A DNA stretch of 45,634 bases, taken from assembly GCF_003611735.1 (NCBI RefSeq), contig NZ_RAWG01000040.1, positions 1-45,634 of the forward strand. The letters are read 5' to 3'. Positions 25,213 through 34,014 of the stretch are shown one piece after another. Position 1 is the first letter of the stretch. Every line of letters starts with the position of its first letter. Made by a program: the position numbers and the translations under genes. Source of the DNA: Corallococcus sicarius. GTDB lineage: Bacteria > Myxococcota > Myxococcia > Myxococcales > Myxococcaceae. The notes under the pieces are model-generated. The model worked only from the letters and a program-made list of their open reading frames with translations. It was not told where the DNA came from and made no database searches.

Positions 25213-27348
25213 ATGGCGGAGAGAATCCTCGTCACCAGCGCCCTTCCGTATGCGAACGGCGCCATCCACCTCGGCCACGTCGTCGAGTACGTCCAGACGG
25301 ACATCTACGTCCGCTTCCTCCGCTCGTGCGGCCAGGACGTCGTCTATTTCTGCGCGGACGACACCCACGGCACACCCATCGAGCTCAACGCCGCGAAACA
25401 GGGCATCCCCCCGGAGCAGTTCGTCGCGCGCTTCCACGACGAGCACCAGCGCGACTTCCAGGACCTGGACGTCCGCTTCGACTACTTCCACTCCACCAAC
25501 TCCCCGGAGAACCGCCAGTACGCGGAGCTCATCTACGGGCGCTTGAAGGACGCGGGCGACATCGACCGCCGCGACATCGAGCAGACCTACTGCGAGAAGG
25601 ACAAGCGCTTCCTGCCGGACCGCTTCATCCGGGGCACCTGTCCCAACTGCAAGTCGGCGGACCAGTACGGCGACGCGTGCGAGAAGTGCGGCAAGACGTA
25701 CAACCCCACGGACCTCATCGACGCGCGCTGTGCCCTGTGCGGCACGCCGCCCGTGCGCCGCAACTCCGTGCACCTGTTCTTCAAGCTGTCGCGCCACGAG
25801 GCCTTCCTGCAGGAGGTCCTCAAACGCCCCGGCTTCCTCCACCCGGGCCTCGCCACCCAGCTCCAGGGCTTCTTCGAGAAGGGCCTCGCGGACTGGGACA
25901 TCAGCCGCGACGGGCCCTACTTCGGCTTCGCCATCCCGGGGGAGACGGACAAGTTCTTCTACGTCTGGCTGGACGCGCCCATCGGCTACATCGCGACCAC
26001 TGAGAAGTGGGCGAAGGAGACCGGCAAGCAGAAGGACGCGCTGGCGTACTGGGACAAGGACGCGCCCACGCGCATCATCCACTTCATCGGCAAGGACATC
26101 GTCTACTTCCACGCGCTGTTCTGGCCCGCGGTGCTGAAGGTCGCCGGCTTCCACGTCCCCAATGAGATCAAGGTGCACGGGCACCTGACCGTGAACGGGG
26201 AGAAGATGTCCAAGAGCCGCGGCACCATGGTGGCCGCGCGGGACTACCTGGACCTCCTGGACCCCAGCTACCTGCGCTACTTCTACGCGGCCAACCTGGG
26301 CGCGGGCGTGGAGGACCTGGACCTCAACCTCAAGGACTTCCGCCTGCGGGTGAACGGCGAGCTCGTCAACAACGTGGGCAACCTGGCCAACCGCGCGCTG
26401 TCGATGCTGGCGGGCCCGCTGGAGAAGAAGCTCGCGCCGGGCCGCGAGGCAGGGCCGGGGCGCACGCTGGTGGAGCAGGCCCTGGCCCGCGTGCCGGAGG
26501 TGCGCGAAGCGTTCGAGAAGCTGGAGTACCGCGCCGCCATCAAGATCATCACCGACATCGCCTCCACCGCGAACGCCTTCCTCCAGACGCAGGCGCCGTG
26601 GGCGCTGGTGAAGAAGGACGCGGAGGCCGCTCGCGCCGACCTGTCGGACGCCGCGGACGTGGCGTACCTGCTGGGCGCGCTGCTGGCCCCGGTGATACCG
26701 CGCGTGTCGGAGCGCCTGTTCGCGCAGCTCAACGCACCTGCACTGACGTTCCAGGCGCTCGCCACCGCGAAGTATCCACTCCTCGACCGCAGCCGCCCGC
26801 TGGGCACCCCGGAACCGCTCCTGCCGCGTCTGGAAGAGGAGCGGGTGAACGCCATCATCAAAAACCCCGTGGCCGATATTCCGCCCCCCGGGTCTGGGGG
26901 CAAGGACAAGAAGTCGGAGAAGAAGCCCATGGACGCGAAGTCGCCCGAAGCACAGGCCGCGGCACCCACCCCGCAGGCGTCACCTGGCGCCGGCGCGGGG
27001 ACCGTGGAACCCGTGCCCGCGGCGGACATCGAGTACGCGGACTTCGCCAAGGTGGTGCTGAAGGCGGGACGCATCGTGGCCGCGGAGAAGGTGAAGGGCG
27101 CGGACAAGCTGCTCAAGCTGGAGGTGGACCTGGGCGAGGGCTCGCCGCGCACCATCGTCTCCGGCATCGCGGAGGCCTACACGGCGGAGGCGCTGGCGGG
27201 CCGCCGCGTGGTGGTGGTGGCGAACCTCAAGCCGCGCAAGCTCAAGGGCATCGAGTCGCGCGGCATGCTGCTGACGGCTGGCCCGGGCGGCAAGGACCTG
27301 TCCCTGTTGGAGCCGGGCGACGTGCCGCCCGGCAGTGAGATCAAATAG
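25213..27348 (+). CDS. metG: methionine--tRNA ligase
   Basis: A 711-residue enzyme charging tRNA-Met. The start is ATG 25213 behind AGGAGAG (MAERILVTSALPYANG). The class-I signature HLGH is at 19-22 and KMSKS at 331-335. The zinc knuckle uses C143-x-x-C146 and C156-x-x-C159, with another CxxC (CALC) near 174-177. The anticodon-binding helical domain runs to about 560. A Lys/Pro/Ala-rich linker (about 560-600) joins a C-terminal Trbp111/EMAP-type tRNA-binding domain (DFAKVVLKAGRIV to the end) that usually dimerises MetRS. It is followed at 74 bases by the HEAT-repeat gene. Confidence 0.97.
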   Translation: MAERILVTSALPYANGAIHLGHVVEYVQTDIYVRFLRSCGQDVVYFCADDTHGTPIELNAAKQGIPPEQFVARFHDEHQRDFQDLDVRFDYFHSTNSPENRQYAELIYGRLKDAGDIDRRDIEQTYCEKDKRFLPDRFIRGTCPNCKSADQYGDACEKCGKTYNPTDLIDARCALCGTPPVRRNSVHLFFKLSRHEAFLQEVLKRPGFLHPGLATQLQGFFEKGLADWDISRDGPYFGFAIPGETDKFFYVWLDAPIGYIATTEKWAKETGKQKDALAYWDKDAPTRIIHFIGKDIVYFHALFWPAVLKVAGFHVPNEIKVHGHLTVNGEKMSKSRGTMVAARDYLDLLDPSYLRYFYAANLGAGVEDLDLNLKDFRLRVNGELVNNVGNLANRALSMLAGPLEKKLAPGREAGPGRTLVEQALARVPEVREAFEKLEYRAAIKIITDIASTANAFLQTQAPWALVKKDAEAARADLSDAADVAYLLGALLAPVIPRVSERLFAQLNAPALTFQALATAKYPLLDRSRPLGTPEPLLPRLEEERVNAIIKNPVADIPPPGSGGKDKKSEKKPMDAKSPEAQAAAPTPQASPGAGAGTVEPVPAADIEYADFAKVVLKAGRIVAAEKVKGADKLLKLEVDLGEGSPRTIVSGIAEAYTAEALAGRRVVVVANLKPRKLKGIESRGMLLTAGPGGKDLSLLEPGDVPPGSEIK

Positions 27349-27422
27349 TTCGAAGTCGCTCGAAACAGGTTTGAGGGGACGCCGGGTGGCCACGTCGCCA
27401 CCCGGCAGCGAGGTGACGAGAC

Positions 27423-28397
27423 GTGGTGGATTGGCGTGCCGAACGGGACCGCGCACTGGTGACCCTGGAGCGGGAGAAGCGCCCCGCGATCCGGGCCGAG
27501 GCGGCGAACCTGCTGTTCCACCTGGCCTCCGAGGAGCCCGTACACGCGGGGGAGTTCACGGACGTGCTGGTGCGGATGCTCGCGGATGCGCAGCCGGACG
27601 TGCGCCGCTCCGGGGTGAGCCTCGCGTCGGTGGTGCTGCCGTCGGAGCAACTGCCGGAGACGCTGCTGCCCCGCCTGCGCGACGAGGACACGCGGGTGCG
27701 GCTGGAGGCCACCGGAAGGCTGGCGGACCTCGCGCTGCCCCATGCGCGCGGGGCGCTGGCGGGCATGCTGGAGGACCCCACACCGGAGGTGCGCTTCGAG
27801 GCCGCGCGCGGCATCGCCGCCCTCAAACACCCGGCGGGCCTGGAGATACTGCTGGCCGCGCTGGACGTGGACACGCTGCGCTTCCGGGCGCTGGGCGCGC
27901 TGGCGGAGCTGGAGGACCCCCGTGCGCTGCCGGCGGTGAAGCGCCTCTTCGGCAAGTGGCTGCTGCCCGCGTTCGACAAGACGCAGGCGGCGGGCGTGCT
28001 GATGAAGCTGGGGGACCCGGCGGGCGCGGACTGGCTGATGCAGCGCACGCGCAAGAAGTGGAGCGCGGACCGCGCGCTCGCGGTGGAGCTGTGCGGCGAG
28101 CTGAAGGTGCCAGGAGCGCTGGCGCGGCTGAAGGAGATCCTCCAGGACATGAAGGACCCGTGCCGGGGCGCCGCTGCGCGGGGCCTGGGACGGCTGGGGG
28201 ATGCCCAGGCGCTGCCCTGGCTGCTCTCCGTGCTGGAGGACCGCGCCGCGCCGGAGGACGATCGGCTGGACGCGGCGGATGGCCTGTGGCGCCTGGGTGT
28301 CCCCGAGGGAATGGAGCGCGTGCGCGCTTCCATGCCCACCTTCGCCTCGGAAGAGGCGAGACTGGAGCTGGAAGAGCTGTTTAGAGAGGGCCCATGA
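27423..28397 (+). CDS. HEAT-repeat protein
   Basis: A 324-residue all-helical protein made of about eight HEAT/PBS-lyase-type repeats, for example DAQPDVRRSGVSLASVV, DEDTRVRLEATGRLADL, DPTPEVRFEAARGIAAL and MKDPCRGAAARGLGRLGD. Such proteins are binding scaffolds; no enzyme motif is seen. The start is taken as GTG 27423 (another GTG follows at 27426), with GAGGTGA upstream, so the exact start is uncertain by one codon. Its stop overlaps the tatD start as ATGA, so the two are probably made together. Confidence 0.85.
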   Translation: MVDWRAERDRALVTLEREKRPAIRAEAANLLFHLASEEPVHAGEFTDVLVRMLADAQPDVRRSGVSLASVVLPSEQLPETLLPRLRDEDTRVRLEATGRLADLALPHARGALAGMLEDPTPEVRFEAARGIAALKHPAGLEILLAALDVDTLRFRALGALAELEDPRALPAVKRLFGKWLLPAFDKTQAAGVLMKLGDPAGADWLMQRTRKKWSADRALAVELCGELKVPGALARLKEILQDMKDPCRGAAARGLGRLGDAQALPWLLSVLEDRAAPEDDRLDAADGLWRLGVPEGMERVRASMPTFASEEARLELEELFREGP

Positions 28398-29170
28398 GAC
28401 TCGTTGACGCGCACTGCCACCTGGAGCCGAAGGACTACGCGGAGGTGGGGCCGGTGCTGGAGCGCGCCCGGGCCGCGGGGCTCGTGCACGCGGTGCTGGT
28501 GGGCCAGTTCCACGGCCCCGGGGACTGGGGCCACGCGCTGGAGGTGGCGGCCCGGCACCCGGACTTCCTGTCGCCCACGTTGGGCATCCACCCGCACGAG
28601 GCCGCCCGCGCCACGGAGGCGGACTTCGAGATGCTGGAGCGCACCTGCGCCCGCCCGGAGCTGCGCGCGGTGGGCGAGGCCGGGCTGGACTACTACTACG
28701 ACCGCTCGCCGCGCGAGGTGCAGGCCACCGTCTTCCGGCGCCAGGGCGCGCTCGCGAAGCGGCTGTCCAAGCCGCTGGTGGTGCACGTGCGCGACGCGCA
28801 TGAGGACTGCGACGCGGCGCTCGGGGCGGAGGACGTCACCAGCGGCGTCATCCACTGCTTCACCGGCGACACGGCCGCGGCGCGGCGCTACCTGGACCGG
28901 GGCTTCTTCATCTCGCTGTCCGGCGTCATCACCTACAAGAAGACGGAGGCCCTCCAGGACGCGGTGCGCTTCGCGCCCCTGGAGCGCCTGATGGTGGAGA
29001 CGGACAGCCCCTACCTGGCGCCGGTGCCACACCGCGGACGCAAGAACGAGCCCGCGCACGTGCTGGAGACGGCGAAGAAGGTGGCGGAGCTGAAGGGCGT
29101 CACGCTGGAGGAGGTGGCGGCCGTCACCACCGCCAACGCTGTTCGCCTCTTCAACCTCACGCTGCGGTGA
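28394..29170 (+). CDS. tatD: TatD-family metal-dependent hydrolase
   Basis: A 258-residue TIM-barrel nuclease. Metal ligands appear as H7 and H9 in LVDAHCHLEP, Glu in RAVGEAGLDYYYD, His in KPLVVHVRDAHED, His in GVIHCFTGD and Asp in LMVETDSPYLAPVPHRGRKN, all typical of TatD. Family members are 3'-5' DNA exonucleases or quality-control deacylases. It is coupled to the HEAT-repeat gene. Its last 14 bases overlap the end of the convergent sensory-fusion gene. Confidence 0.93.
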   Translation: MRLVDAHCHLEPKDYAEVGPVLERARAAGLVHAVLVGQFHGPGDWGHALEVAARHPDFLSPTLGIHPHEAARATEADFEMLERTCARPELRAVGEAGLDYYYDRSPREVQATVFRRQGALAKRLSKPLVVHVRDAHEDCDAALGAEDVTSGVIHCFTGDTAAARRYLDRGFFISLSGVITYKKTEALQDAVRFAPLERLMVETDSPYLAPVPHRGRKNEPAHVLETAKKVAELKGVTLEEVAAVTTANAVRLFNLTLR

Positions 29171-31118
29171 CGGCTCCGGCCAGGGCTTCCAGGTCCTGGT
29201 CGAGCTGCGGCATGTCCAGCAGCAGCGCGTCCGGGTCGTAGACGAAGTCCGCCTGCTTCAGCTTGAGCAGGGCCTGCAGCGCGGGTTCGCCCGCGTGTCC
29301 GCCGAAGGATGCGTAGACGACGCGGCCCCGCTCCAGGTGCAGGTAGCCCTCCAGCGTGTGGTGGCGCAGCTGGAGCCGTCCGCTCTTGCGGCCTCCGCCC
29401 AGCGTGCGCAGCAGGTCGCGCGGGGGCAATTCGTCGAAGCTGCCGCGCACCACCCGGCCCGGGCCGTTGTGCTGCACCCGGTCCAGGAAGAGGGTGTGCA
29501 CCGTGCGCGCGACCTCCGCCTTGTCGCCCGGGGACAGCACCGCCGTCGCGCCCGCGAGCAGCAGCCGCTCGCGCGCCTGCGCATCCGGCTCGCCCACCAC
29601 TGCGATGGGCAGGCCGGCGCTCTCCGGCGAGGAGCGCGTCGCTTCCAGCAGCTCCAGCACCTCCTGCTGCCCCAGCCGAAGCCCCACCACCAGCACGTCG
29701 CAGTCCTGCCGCGCCAGGCCGTCCAGCGCGCCGTCCAGCGTGGACAGCGCGTGCGCCACCAGCTCCTGCTTGAGCACCGCCTCCAGCAGCTCGCTGCGCG
29801 TGGCCTCGTCCGGTTCGGCGATGAGCACCTGGCGGCCCTCGCTGGCCAGCCGGTGGAGGAGGAGTTCCCCGCTCTGGAGCTGGCCGACGATGTCCGCCAC
29901 CACCGGGTCGTAGAGGATGCCCGCGTGCTGGCGCAGGTGCTCCAGCGCCTGCTGCTTGGTGAAGACCTTCCCGTGCGCGTTGCCCGGGTTCTTGGTCAGC
30001 TCCAGGAAGCTGTCCACCGCGGCCAGGATGCGCGCGCCCAGGGTGATGTCCTCGCCCTTGGCGCCCTGGGGCGTGCCGGAGCCGTCCCAGGCCTCGTAGA
30101 GCTGCGCGAGGATGGTGTTCACCTGCGTGGGCAGGTGCACGGTTTCAAAGAGCTTCGTGGGCGCGCGGCAGCACGCCTTCGCCTGGGCCTTCCACTCCGC
30201 GTTGGCCGCGTTGCTCGCCAGCGAGTAGTGGCGCTCCGCGGGCTTGCCCAGGTCGTGCAGGTACGCGGCGATGGACAGCGCCGCCAGCTCCTTGTGCGGC
30301 ATGCCCATGCGCTGGCCGACGATGCCCGCCTGCCGCGCGAGCTGCGCCGAGTGCCCCCGGTGCCGGGGCCGGTCCTGCTCCATCAGCCCCACCATCAGGC
30401 TCAGCGTCTCCACGTAGTCCGTGTCGCTGATGAGGCCGCGCGGGCCGCCCGGCTCTCTCCGCTGCGTGGCGCGCGCCGCGTGGGTGCCGCTGCCGCCCCG
30501 CTGCAGCCGCATCCGCGCGTCCGTCTCCAGGCGCATCTGCAGGCTGGTGGCGCTGCGCCCGACGGAGGTGCCGCTGCGCCCGGACTCGGAGCTCCCGTTG
30601 CTGCTCGCGGGTGCGTCCGGACGCCGGGGCCCGCCGCCATGCGGGCCCTCCAGCAGCGCGGTGAAGGCGGTGGGGTCGCCGTAGTAGTGCTTGCGGATGG
30701 CGGCGGAGATGGCGCTGCGCAGGCCGATGTACGCGTAGACCTCCGACATGCCGGTGACGAGCGCGATCTCGTCCAGCAGCGACTTGTTCTGCGGCTCGGC
30801 GGCCACCACCGACAACAGCTTGCGCTCCGGATCGATGGCCAGCGGGAGCACGTTCTGCGCCTCCGCCAGCCGCACCGGCAGCTTGTCCAACACCTTCGTG
30901 TCGATGCGGACCTTCGCCAGCTTGTCCGCGGTGACGAAGCGGGTCTGGAACTCGTTGGCCAGCAGGCGCAGGAGCGCGGCCTCCTGGAGCAGGCCCAGCT
31001 CCACCAGACAGTCCCCCAGCTTGTGGCCGGTGATCTTCTGGTGCTCCAGCCCCTGCTCCACGGCCCCGGGTGTCACGAGGCCGGCTTCAATCAACCGCTC
31101 TCCCAGCCGCTTCGCCAT
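29157..31118 (-). CDS. MshEN / degenerate HD-GYP / degenerate receiver / DUF4388 fusion protein
   Basis: A 653-residue soluble regulatory protein. Residues 1-150 match the GspE/MshE N-terminal module (RLGERLIEAGLVTP, GHKLGDCLVELGLL), known in some proteins to bind cyclic di-GMP. A disordered Ser/Arg linker follows (about 155-225). An HD domain runs about 235-410 with HRGHSAQLARQAG and H288-D289 (YLHDLGKP), but the GYP region reads WDGSGTPQGAKGEDI and lacks the usual HHE before it. Residues about 430-545 resemble a receiver whose acceptor Asp is Gly (VLVVGLRL). The C-terminus (about 555-650) looks like DUF4388/PATAN. It starts 5 bases after the YhaM-like stop, with GGAGGG inside that gene. Confidence 0.85.
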   Translation of the reverse strand: MAKRLGERLIEAGLVTPGAVEQGLEHQKITGHKLGDCLVELGLLQEAALLRLLANEFQTRFVTADKLAKVRIDTKVLDKLPVRLAEAQNVLPLAIDPERKLLSVVAAEPQNKSLLDEIALVTGMSEVYAYIGLRSAISAAIRKHYYGDPTAFTALLEGPHGGGPRRPDAPASSNGSSESGRSGTSVGRSATSLQMRLETDARMRLQRGGSGTHAARATQRREPGGPRGLISDTDYVETLSLMVGLMEQDRPRHRGHSAQLARQAGIVGQRMGMPHKELAALSIAAYLHDLGKPAERHYSLASNAANAEWKAQAKACCRAPTKLFETVHLPTQVNTILAQLYEAWDGSGTPQGAKGEDITLGARILAAVDSFLELTKNPGNAHGKVFTKQQALEHLRQHAGILYDPVVADIVGQLQSGELLLHRLASEGRQVLIAEPDEATRSELLEAVLKQELVAHALSTLDGALDGLARQDCDVLVVGLRLGQQEVLELLEATRSSPESAGLPIAVVGEPDAQARERLLLAGATAVLSPGDKAEVARTVHTLFLDRVQHNGPGRVVRGSFDELPPRDLLRTLGGGRKSGRLQLRHHTLEGYLHLERGRVVYASFGGHAGEPALQALLKLKQADFVYDPDALLLDMPQLDQDLEALAGAVTAA

Positions 31119-31123
31119 GGACT

Positions 31124-32677
31124 TCAGCCCTCCGAGGAGCCCTCGCCTTCACCACCGGACTTCCCGGGCGCGGGCGGCGCCAGCGCGCTGAACGGCTTGA
31201 AGGTCAGCTCTCCGGGCAGGCTCTTGGGGTCGCGCGCCGGACGCTCCTCGCGCGGCGGCCGGGCCGGACGCTCCTCGCGGGGAGCGCGCTCCTCACGGGG
31301 CGGACGCTCCGCACGGGGCTCGCGCGGCGGGCGGGGCGGACGCTCCGGGCGGGACTCCTGCGCGGACGCGGGGGCTGCGCTGCCCTCGGCTCCGGCGGGG
31401 GCCTGCGACGGCGGGCCCTTGTCGGCCCGGGCCTTGCGCTTCTCCTCGCGGTGCTTGCGACGGCCGCTGCCGCCACCCTCCACCGGGGCCCGGCCGCGGC
31501 CGGTGGGCACGGAGCCCTTCCAGAGCGGACGGTCGTAGGCGCGCAGGTGATCCGTCCAGCGGTCGTTCGGATCGCGCTGCATGGCCTCCACCCACGAGGA
31601 GATGCGCGCATCGAGCGCACCCAGCGCGTCGACGATCTGCGCCTCCAGCGTCATCGGCGGCTTCGCCGTGCCGGCCCCGGCCTGTCCCTGCTGGGAGATC
31701 GCCAGGTGCGTCAGGTGCTGCTCCAGCAGCGGCGGGAAGCCGGGGATGGAGAGCGTCTTCTCGCGGATCTTCTGCGCCGCCAGCACCGCGTGGCCCACGA
31801 GCCGACCTTCGTCGGTGTTCTCGAAGCCCTTGTCGGACGAGCCCTCGCCCGCCTTCATCACGTCGTGCAGGAACGCGCCGGCCAGGAGCAGATCGCGGTC
31901 CGCCATGGGGTAGTGGTCCGACACGCGCAGCGTCAGGCGCATCACCGACAGGACGTGCTCGGCCAGCCCTCCGCGCCACGCGTGGTGCACGCCCTTGGCC
32001 GCCGGAGCGACGGGCAGGCCCGCCGCCACCTGCGCGTCATCCAGGAACGCCACCAGGAGCTGCTTCACGTACGGGTCGTTGACGCGCTCGTTGATGAGCT
32101 CGCGGATCTGTCCCACGGCGCGCGGGCCACCGCCGCCCTCGTGGCGGGCCTCCGGCTTGCCGTCCGCCTTCGGCTCGCGGGGCTCCTTCGCGTCACCGGA
32201 CTTCGCGTCGCCAGACTTCGCTTCGCCGGCCTTCGCGTCACCGGACTTCGCTTCGCGGGGCTCCTTCGCCTCGTTCGCGGGCTTCGCCTCGGCGGGCGGG
32301 GCAGGGGGCGGCTCGAACTCCTTGGGGTCGAGCGGCTCCGGATCCAGCCGCTCCACGGCCTCCACGACCACCTGGGTGCGTCCGTGGAAGACGATGACGC
32401 CGCCCTGCACGAGGACGTAGTCACCGGTCTGGAACGTGGGCTCGAGCGCGTCCACCTTGTCGAAGACGCGGGCGTCCACCGTGCCGCTCTTGTCGGCCAG
32501 GGACAGGGAGAGGAACACCTTGCCGCTCCGCGCGTTCACCTTCTCCTTCTTGGTGACGCGGAAGACGGTGTTGACGCGGTCCTTCTCGCGCAGATCGACC
32601 GCGTACACCTTGCGGACGGTCTCGACGGAAGCCTCCGGGGTGGAAGTCGCGGCCTGGGACTCATTTTCGGTTGTCAT
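31124..32677 (-). CDS. YhaM-like OB-fold/HD-domain 3'-5' exoribonuclease
   Basis: A 517-residue protein. An OB-fold nucleic-acid-binding domain (about 30-110: KVFLSLSLADKSGTVDARVFD, YVLVQGGVIVFHGRTQVVVE) is joined by a charged repetitive linker (about 120-190) to an HD domain (about 195-365). The HD domain has VHHAWRGGLAEHVLSV, GAFLHDVMKAGE with H271-D272 and RLVGHAVLA, as in YhaM-family exoribonucleases. A long Arg/Glu/Pro-rich tail (about 395-517) is extra to the family and could bind RNA or partners. The start ATG 32677 (MTTENESQ) is chosen, with GTG 32698 as the alternative; neither has a clear ribosome site. Confidence 0.87.
   Translation of the reverse strand: MTTENESQAATSTPEASVETVRKVYAVDLREKDRVNTVFRVTKKEKVNARSGKVFLSLSLADKSGTVDARVFDKVDALEPTFQTGDYVLVQGGVIVFHGRTQVVVEAVERLDPEPLDPKEFEPPPAPPAEAKPANEAKEPREAKSGDAKAGEAKSGDAKSGDAKEPREPKADGKPEARHEGGGGPRAVGQIRELINERVNDPYVKQLLVAFLDDAQVAAGLPVAPAAKGVHHAWRGGLAEHVLSVMRLTLRVSDHYPMADRDLLLAGAFLHDVMKAGEGSSDKGFENTDEGRLVGHAVLAAQKIREKTLSIPGFPPLLEQHLTHLAISQQGQAGAGTAKPPMTLEAQIVDALGALDARISSWVEAMQRDPNDRWTDHLRAYDRPLWKGSVPTGRGRAPVEGGGSGRRKHREEKRKARADKGPPSQAPAGAEGSAAPASAQESRPERPPRPPREPRAERPPREERAPREERPARPPREERPARDPKSLPGELTFKPFSALAPPAPGKSGGEGEGSSEG
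32182..32264 (-). repeat. short in-frame repeats encoding an EAKSGDAK linker
   Basis: Imperfect 15-base units built on CTTCGCGTCACCGGA (plus strand) repeat about five times. They encode Glu/Ala/Lys/Ser/Gly/Asp-rich linker sequence between the OB and HD domains of the YhaM-like protein. All steps keep frame. Confidence 0.75.
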
Positions 32678-32748
32678 CGCGGCCGCGGACACTACCACCG
32701 AGGAGGCCCGTCAAGGCGAGCAAGTCGTGAGGCTGTTCACGCGTCCGC

Positions 32749-33888
32749 TCAGCTGATTTCGAGCGCCACCGCCTCCAGGTACTCGGCCCCCGGGGAACCG
32801 ACCGGCGCCGGGTGGTCCGGCGGCAGGCCCATCCGCACCAGCCGGAAGGCGATGCGCGCCTCCTGTTCACAGGCCGTGGCCACCGCTTCGTTGAACGACC
32901 CCAGCCCGAGCGGGGGGTGGTAGCCCACCACCAGCAGCCGCCCGCCATGGCGGGTCCGCCGCAGCGCCAGCCGCACCTGTTCGATGAAGTCCTCCTCGGA
33001 CGCCACGCCCTGCGTGTCCAGCAGCACCAGGTCGAACGTGTCCTTCAGGGCCCGGAGCACCGCCAGGGCCTCCCCCTGCTCCACCGTCACCCGGCCGAGC
33101 AGTCCGTTCGCCTCCGCGTTCTCACGCGCCAGGTCCGCGGAGTCCGCGTTGCCGTCGAAGGCGATGATCTGCTTCGCCCCGTGGCGCCCCGCGTGCACGA
33201 AGAGGCCGCCCACGTTGCAGGCCACGTCCAGCACCCGGTCGCCGTTGCCGGTGCGCCCGAGGAAGCGGCGCAGCTCGCGGTGATCATACTGGTAGCCCGT
33301 GCCCTTCCCGTAGGTGAGGTCCACGGTGAAGCGCGCCCCCATCTCCAGGAGCCGGCACCAGCGCGGCGGTGTGCCGTACATGACATGCGGCCGCTGCGCG
33401 GGCAGGCCCAGCGCCTTGCGCCGGAACGTGTCGTTGCGCAGCAGCACGGACGCCGCCCCCGTCACCTCGACCAGCGTGCGGGTGATCTCCTCCTTGCGCG
33501 CGTCCATGGAGCGCGTGAGCGTCTGCACGACGAAGTGCGTGTCGTAGCGGTCCACGATGAGGCCCGGCAGCCCGTCCCCGTCATCGTTCACGATGCGGCA
33601 GAAGCGCGGATCATCCACCAGCCGCGCGCGCCGCTCGAACGCATGGCGGACGTGGCGGGGGATGAGCCCTTCCACGGCTTCGTCCGGCAGGCCCAGGCGG
33701 CGCACGGCATAGGACGCCTGCAGGTCCACGTCCCCCAGGCCCAGGACCTGACCGTCCTCGTCCCTGAGCTGCATGGGCGTGCCGGGTTCGGGCTCGCCCT
33801 CCATGGAGACGATGTCCTCACGGCGCAGCCAGGGCGCGCCATGACGCAGCTTCCGGGCGGCTTCTCGGGACAGGTAGGTGCTGAGCAA
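32749..33888 (-). CDS. RlmI-like PUA/SAM methyltransferase-fold protein lacking catalytic motifs
   Basis: A 379-residue homologue of class-I rRNA m5C methyltransferases of the RlmI/COG1092 type. It has an N-terminal PUA-like domain (1-75), LVDDPRFCRIVNDDGDGLPG and VDRYD, then YGKGTGYQYDHR (193-204) and VLDVACNVGGLFVHAG (219-234) for SAM binding. The expected motif IV (DPPxF) reads LLDTQG at 290-294, and the catalytic SCSG motif reads VGYHPP at 321-326, so the nucleophilic Cys is absent. The start is TTG 33888: GGAGGAGG lies 8 bases before it and it aligns with RlmI starts. ATG 33939 would translate through a perfect hairpin. Confidence 0.82.
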   Translation of the reverse strand: MLSTYLSREAARKLRHGAPWLRREDIVSMEGEPEPGTPMQLRDEDGQVLGLGDVDLQASYAVRRLGLPDEAVEGLIPRHVRHAFERRARLVDDPRFCRIVNDDGDGLPGLIVDRYDTHFVVQTLTRSMDARKEEITRTLVEVTGAASVLLRNDTFRRKALGLPAQRPHVMYGTPPRWCRLLEMGARFTVDLTYGKGTGYQYDHRELRRFLGRTGNGDRVLDVACNVGGLFVHAGRHGAKQIIAFDGNADSADLARENAEANGLLGRVTVEQGEALAVLRALKDTFDLVLLDTQGVASEEDFIEQVRLALRRTRHGGRLLVVGYHPPLGLGSFNEAVATACEQEARIAFRLVRMGLPPDHPAPVGSPGAEYLEAVALEIS

Positions 33889-33914
33889 GGTGTGGCCCTC
33901 CTCCGGCGCGGTAA

Positions 33915-33936
33915 AGGGCACCCCGTGGGGTGCCCT
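33915..33936 (-). terminator. perfect 10-bp inverted repeat between the GYF-like gene and the RlmI-like gene
   Basis: AGGGCACCCC-GT-GGGGTGCCCT is an exact palindromic stem. On the minus strand the stem is followed by TTTAC, a short U-run, so it could end transcription of the upstream genes weakly or act as a leader hairpin 26 bases before TTG 33888. Its presence argues against the longer RlmI-like start. Confidence 0.55.
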
Positions 33937-34014
33937 CATCAAAGATGCGCTGTGTGGGGCCTGCTGGCGGCAGGGGCCGCGCCGCCACCCTGGAGGGCAG
34001 GGGAGGAGGCGTCG

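Noticed and set aside
29295-31538. 747-residue plus-strand open frame over the MshEN-HD fusion
   Set aside because: Gln/His/Leu/Arg-rich shadow with no domain; the minus strand encodes recognisable MshEN and HD modules.
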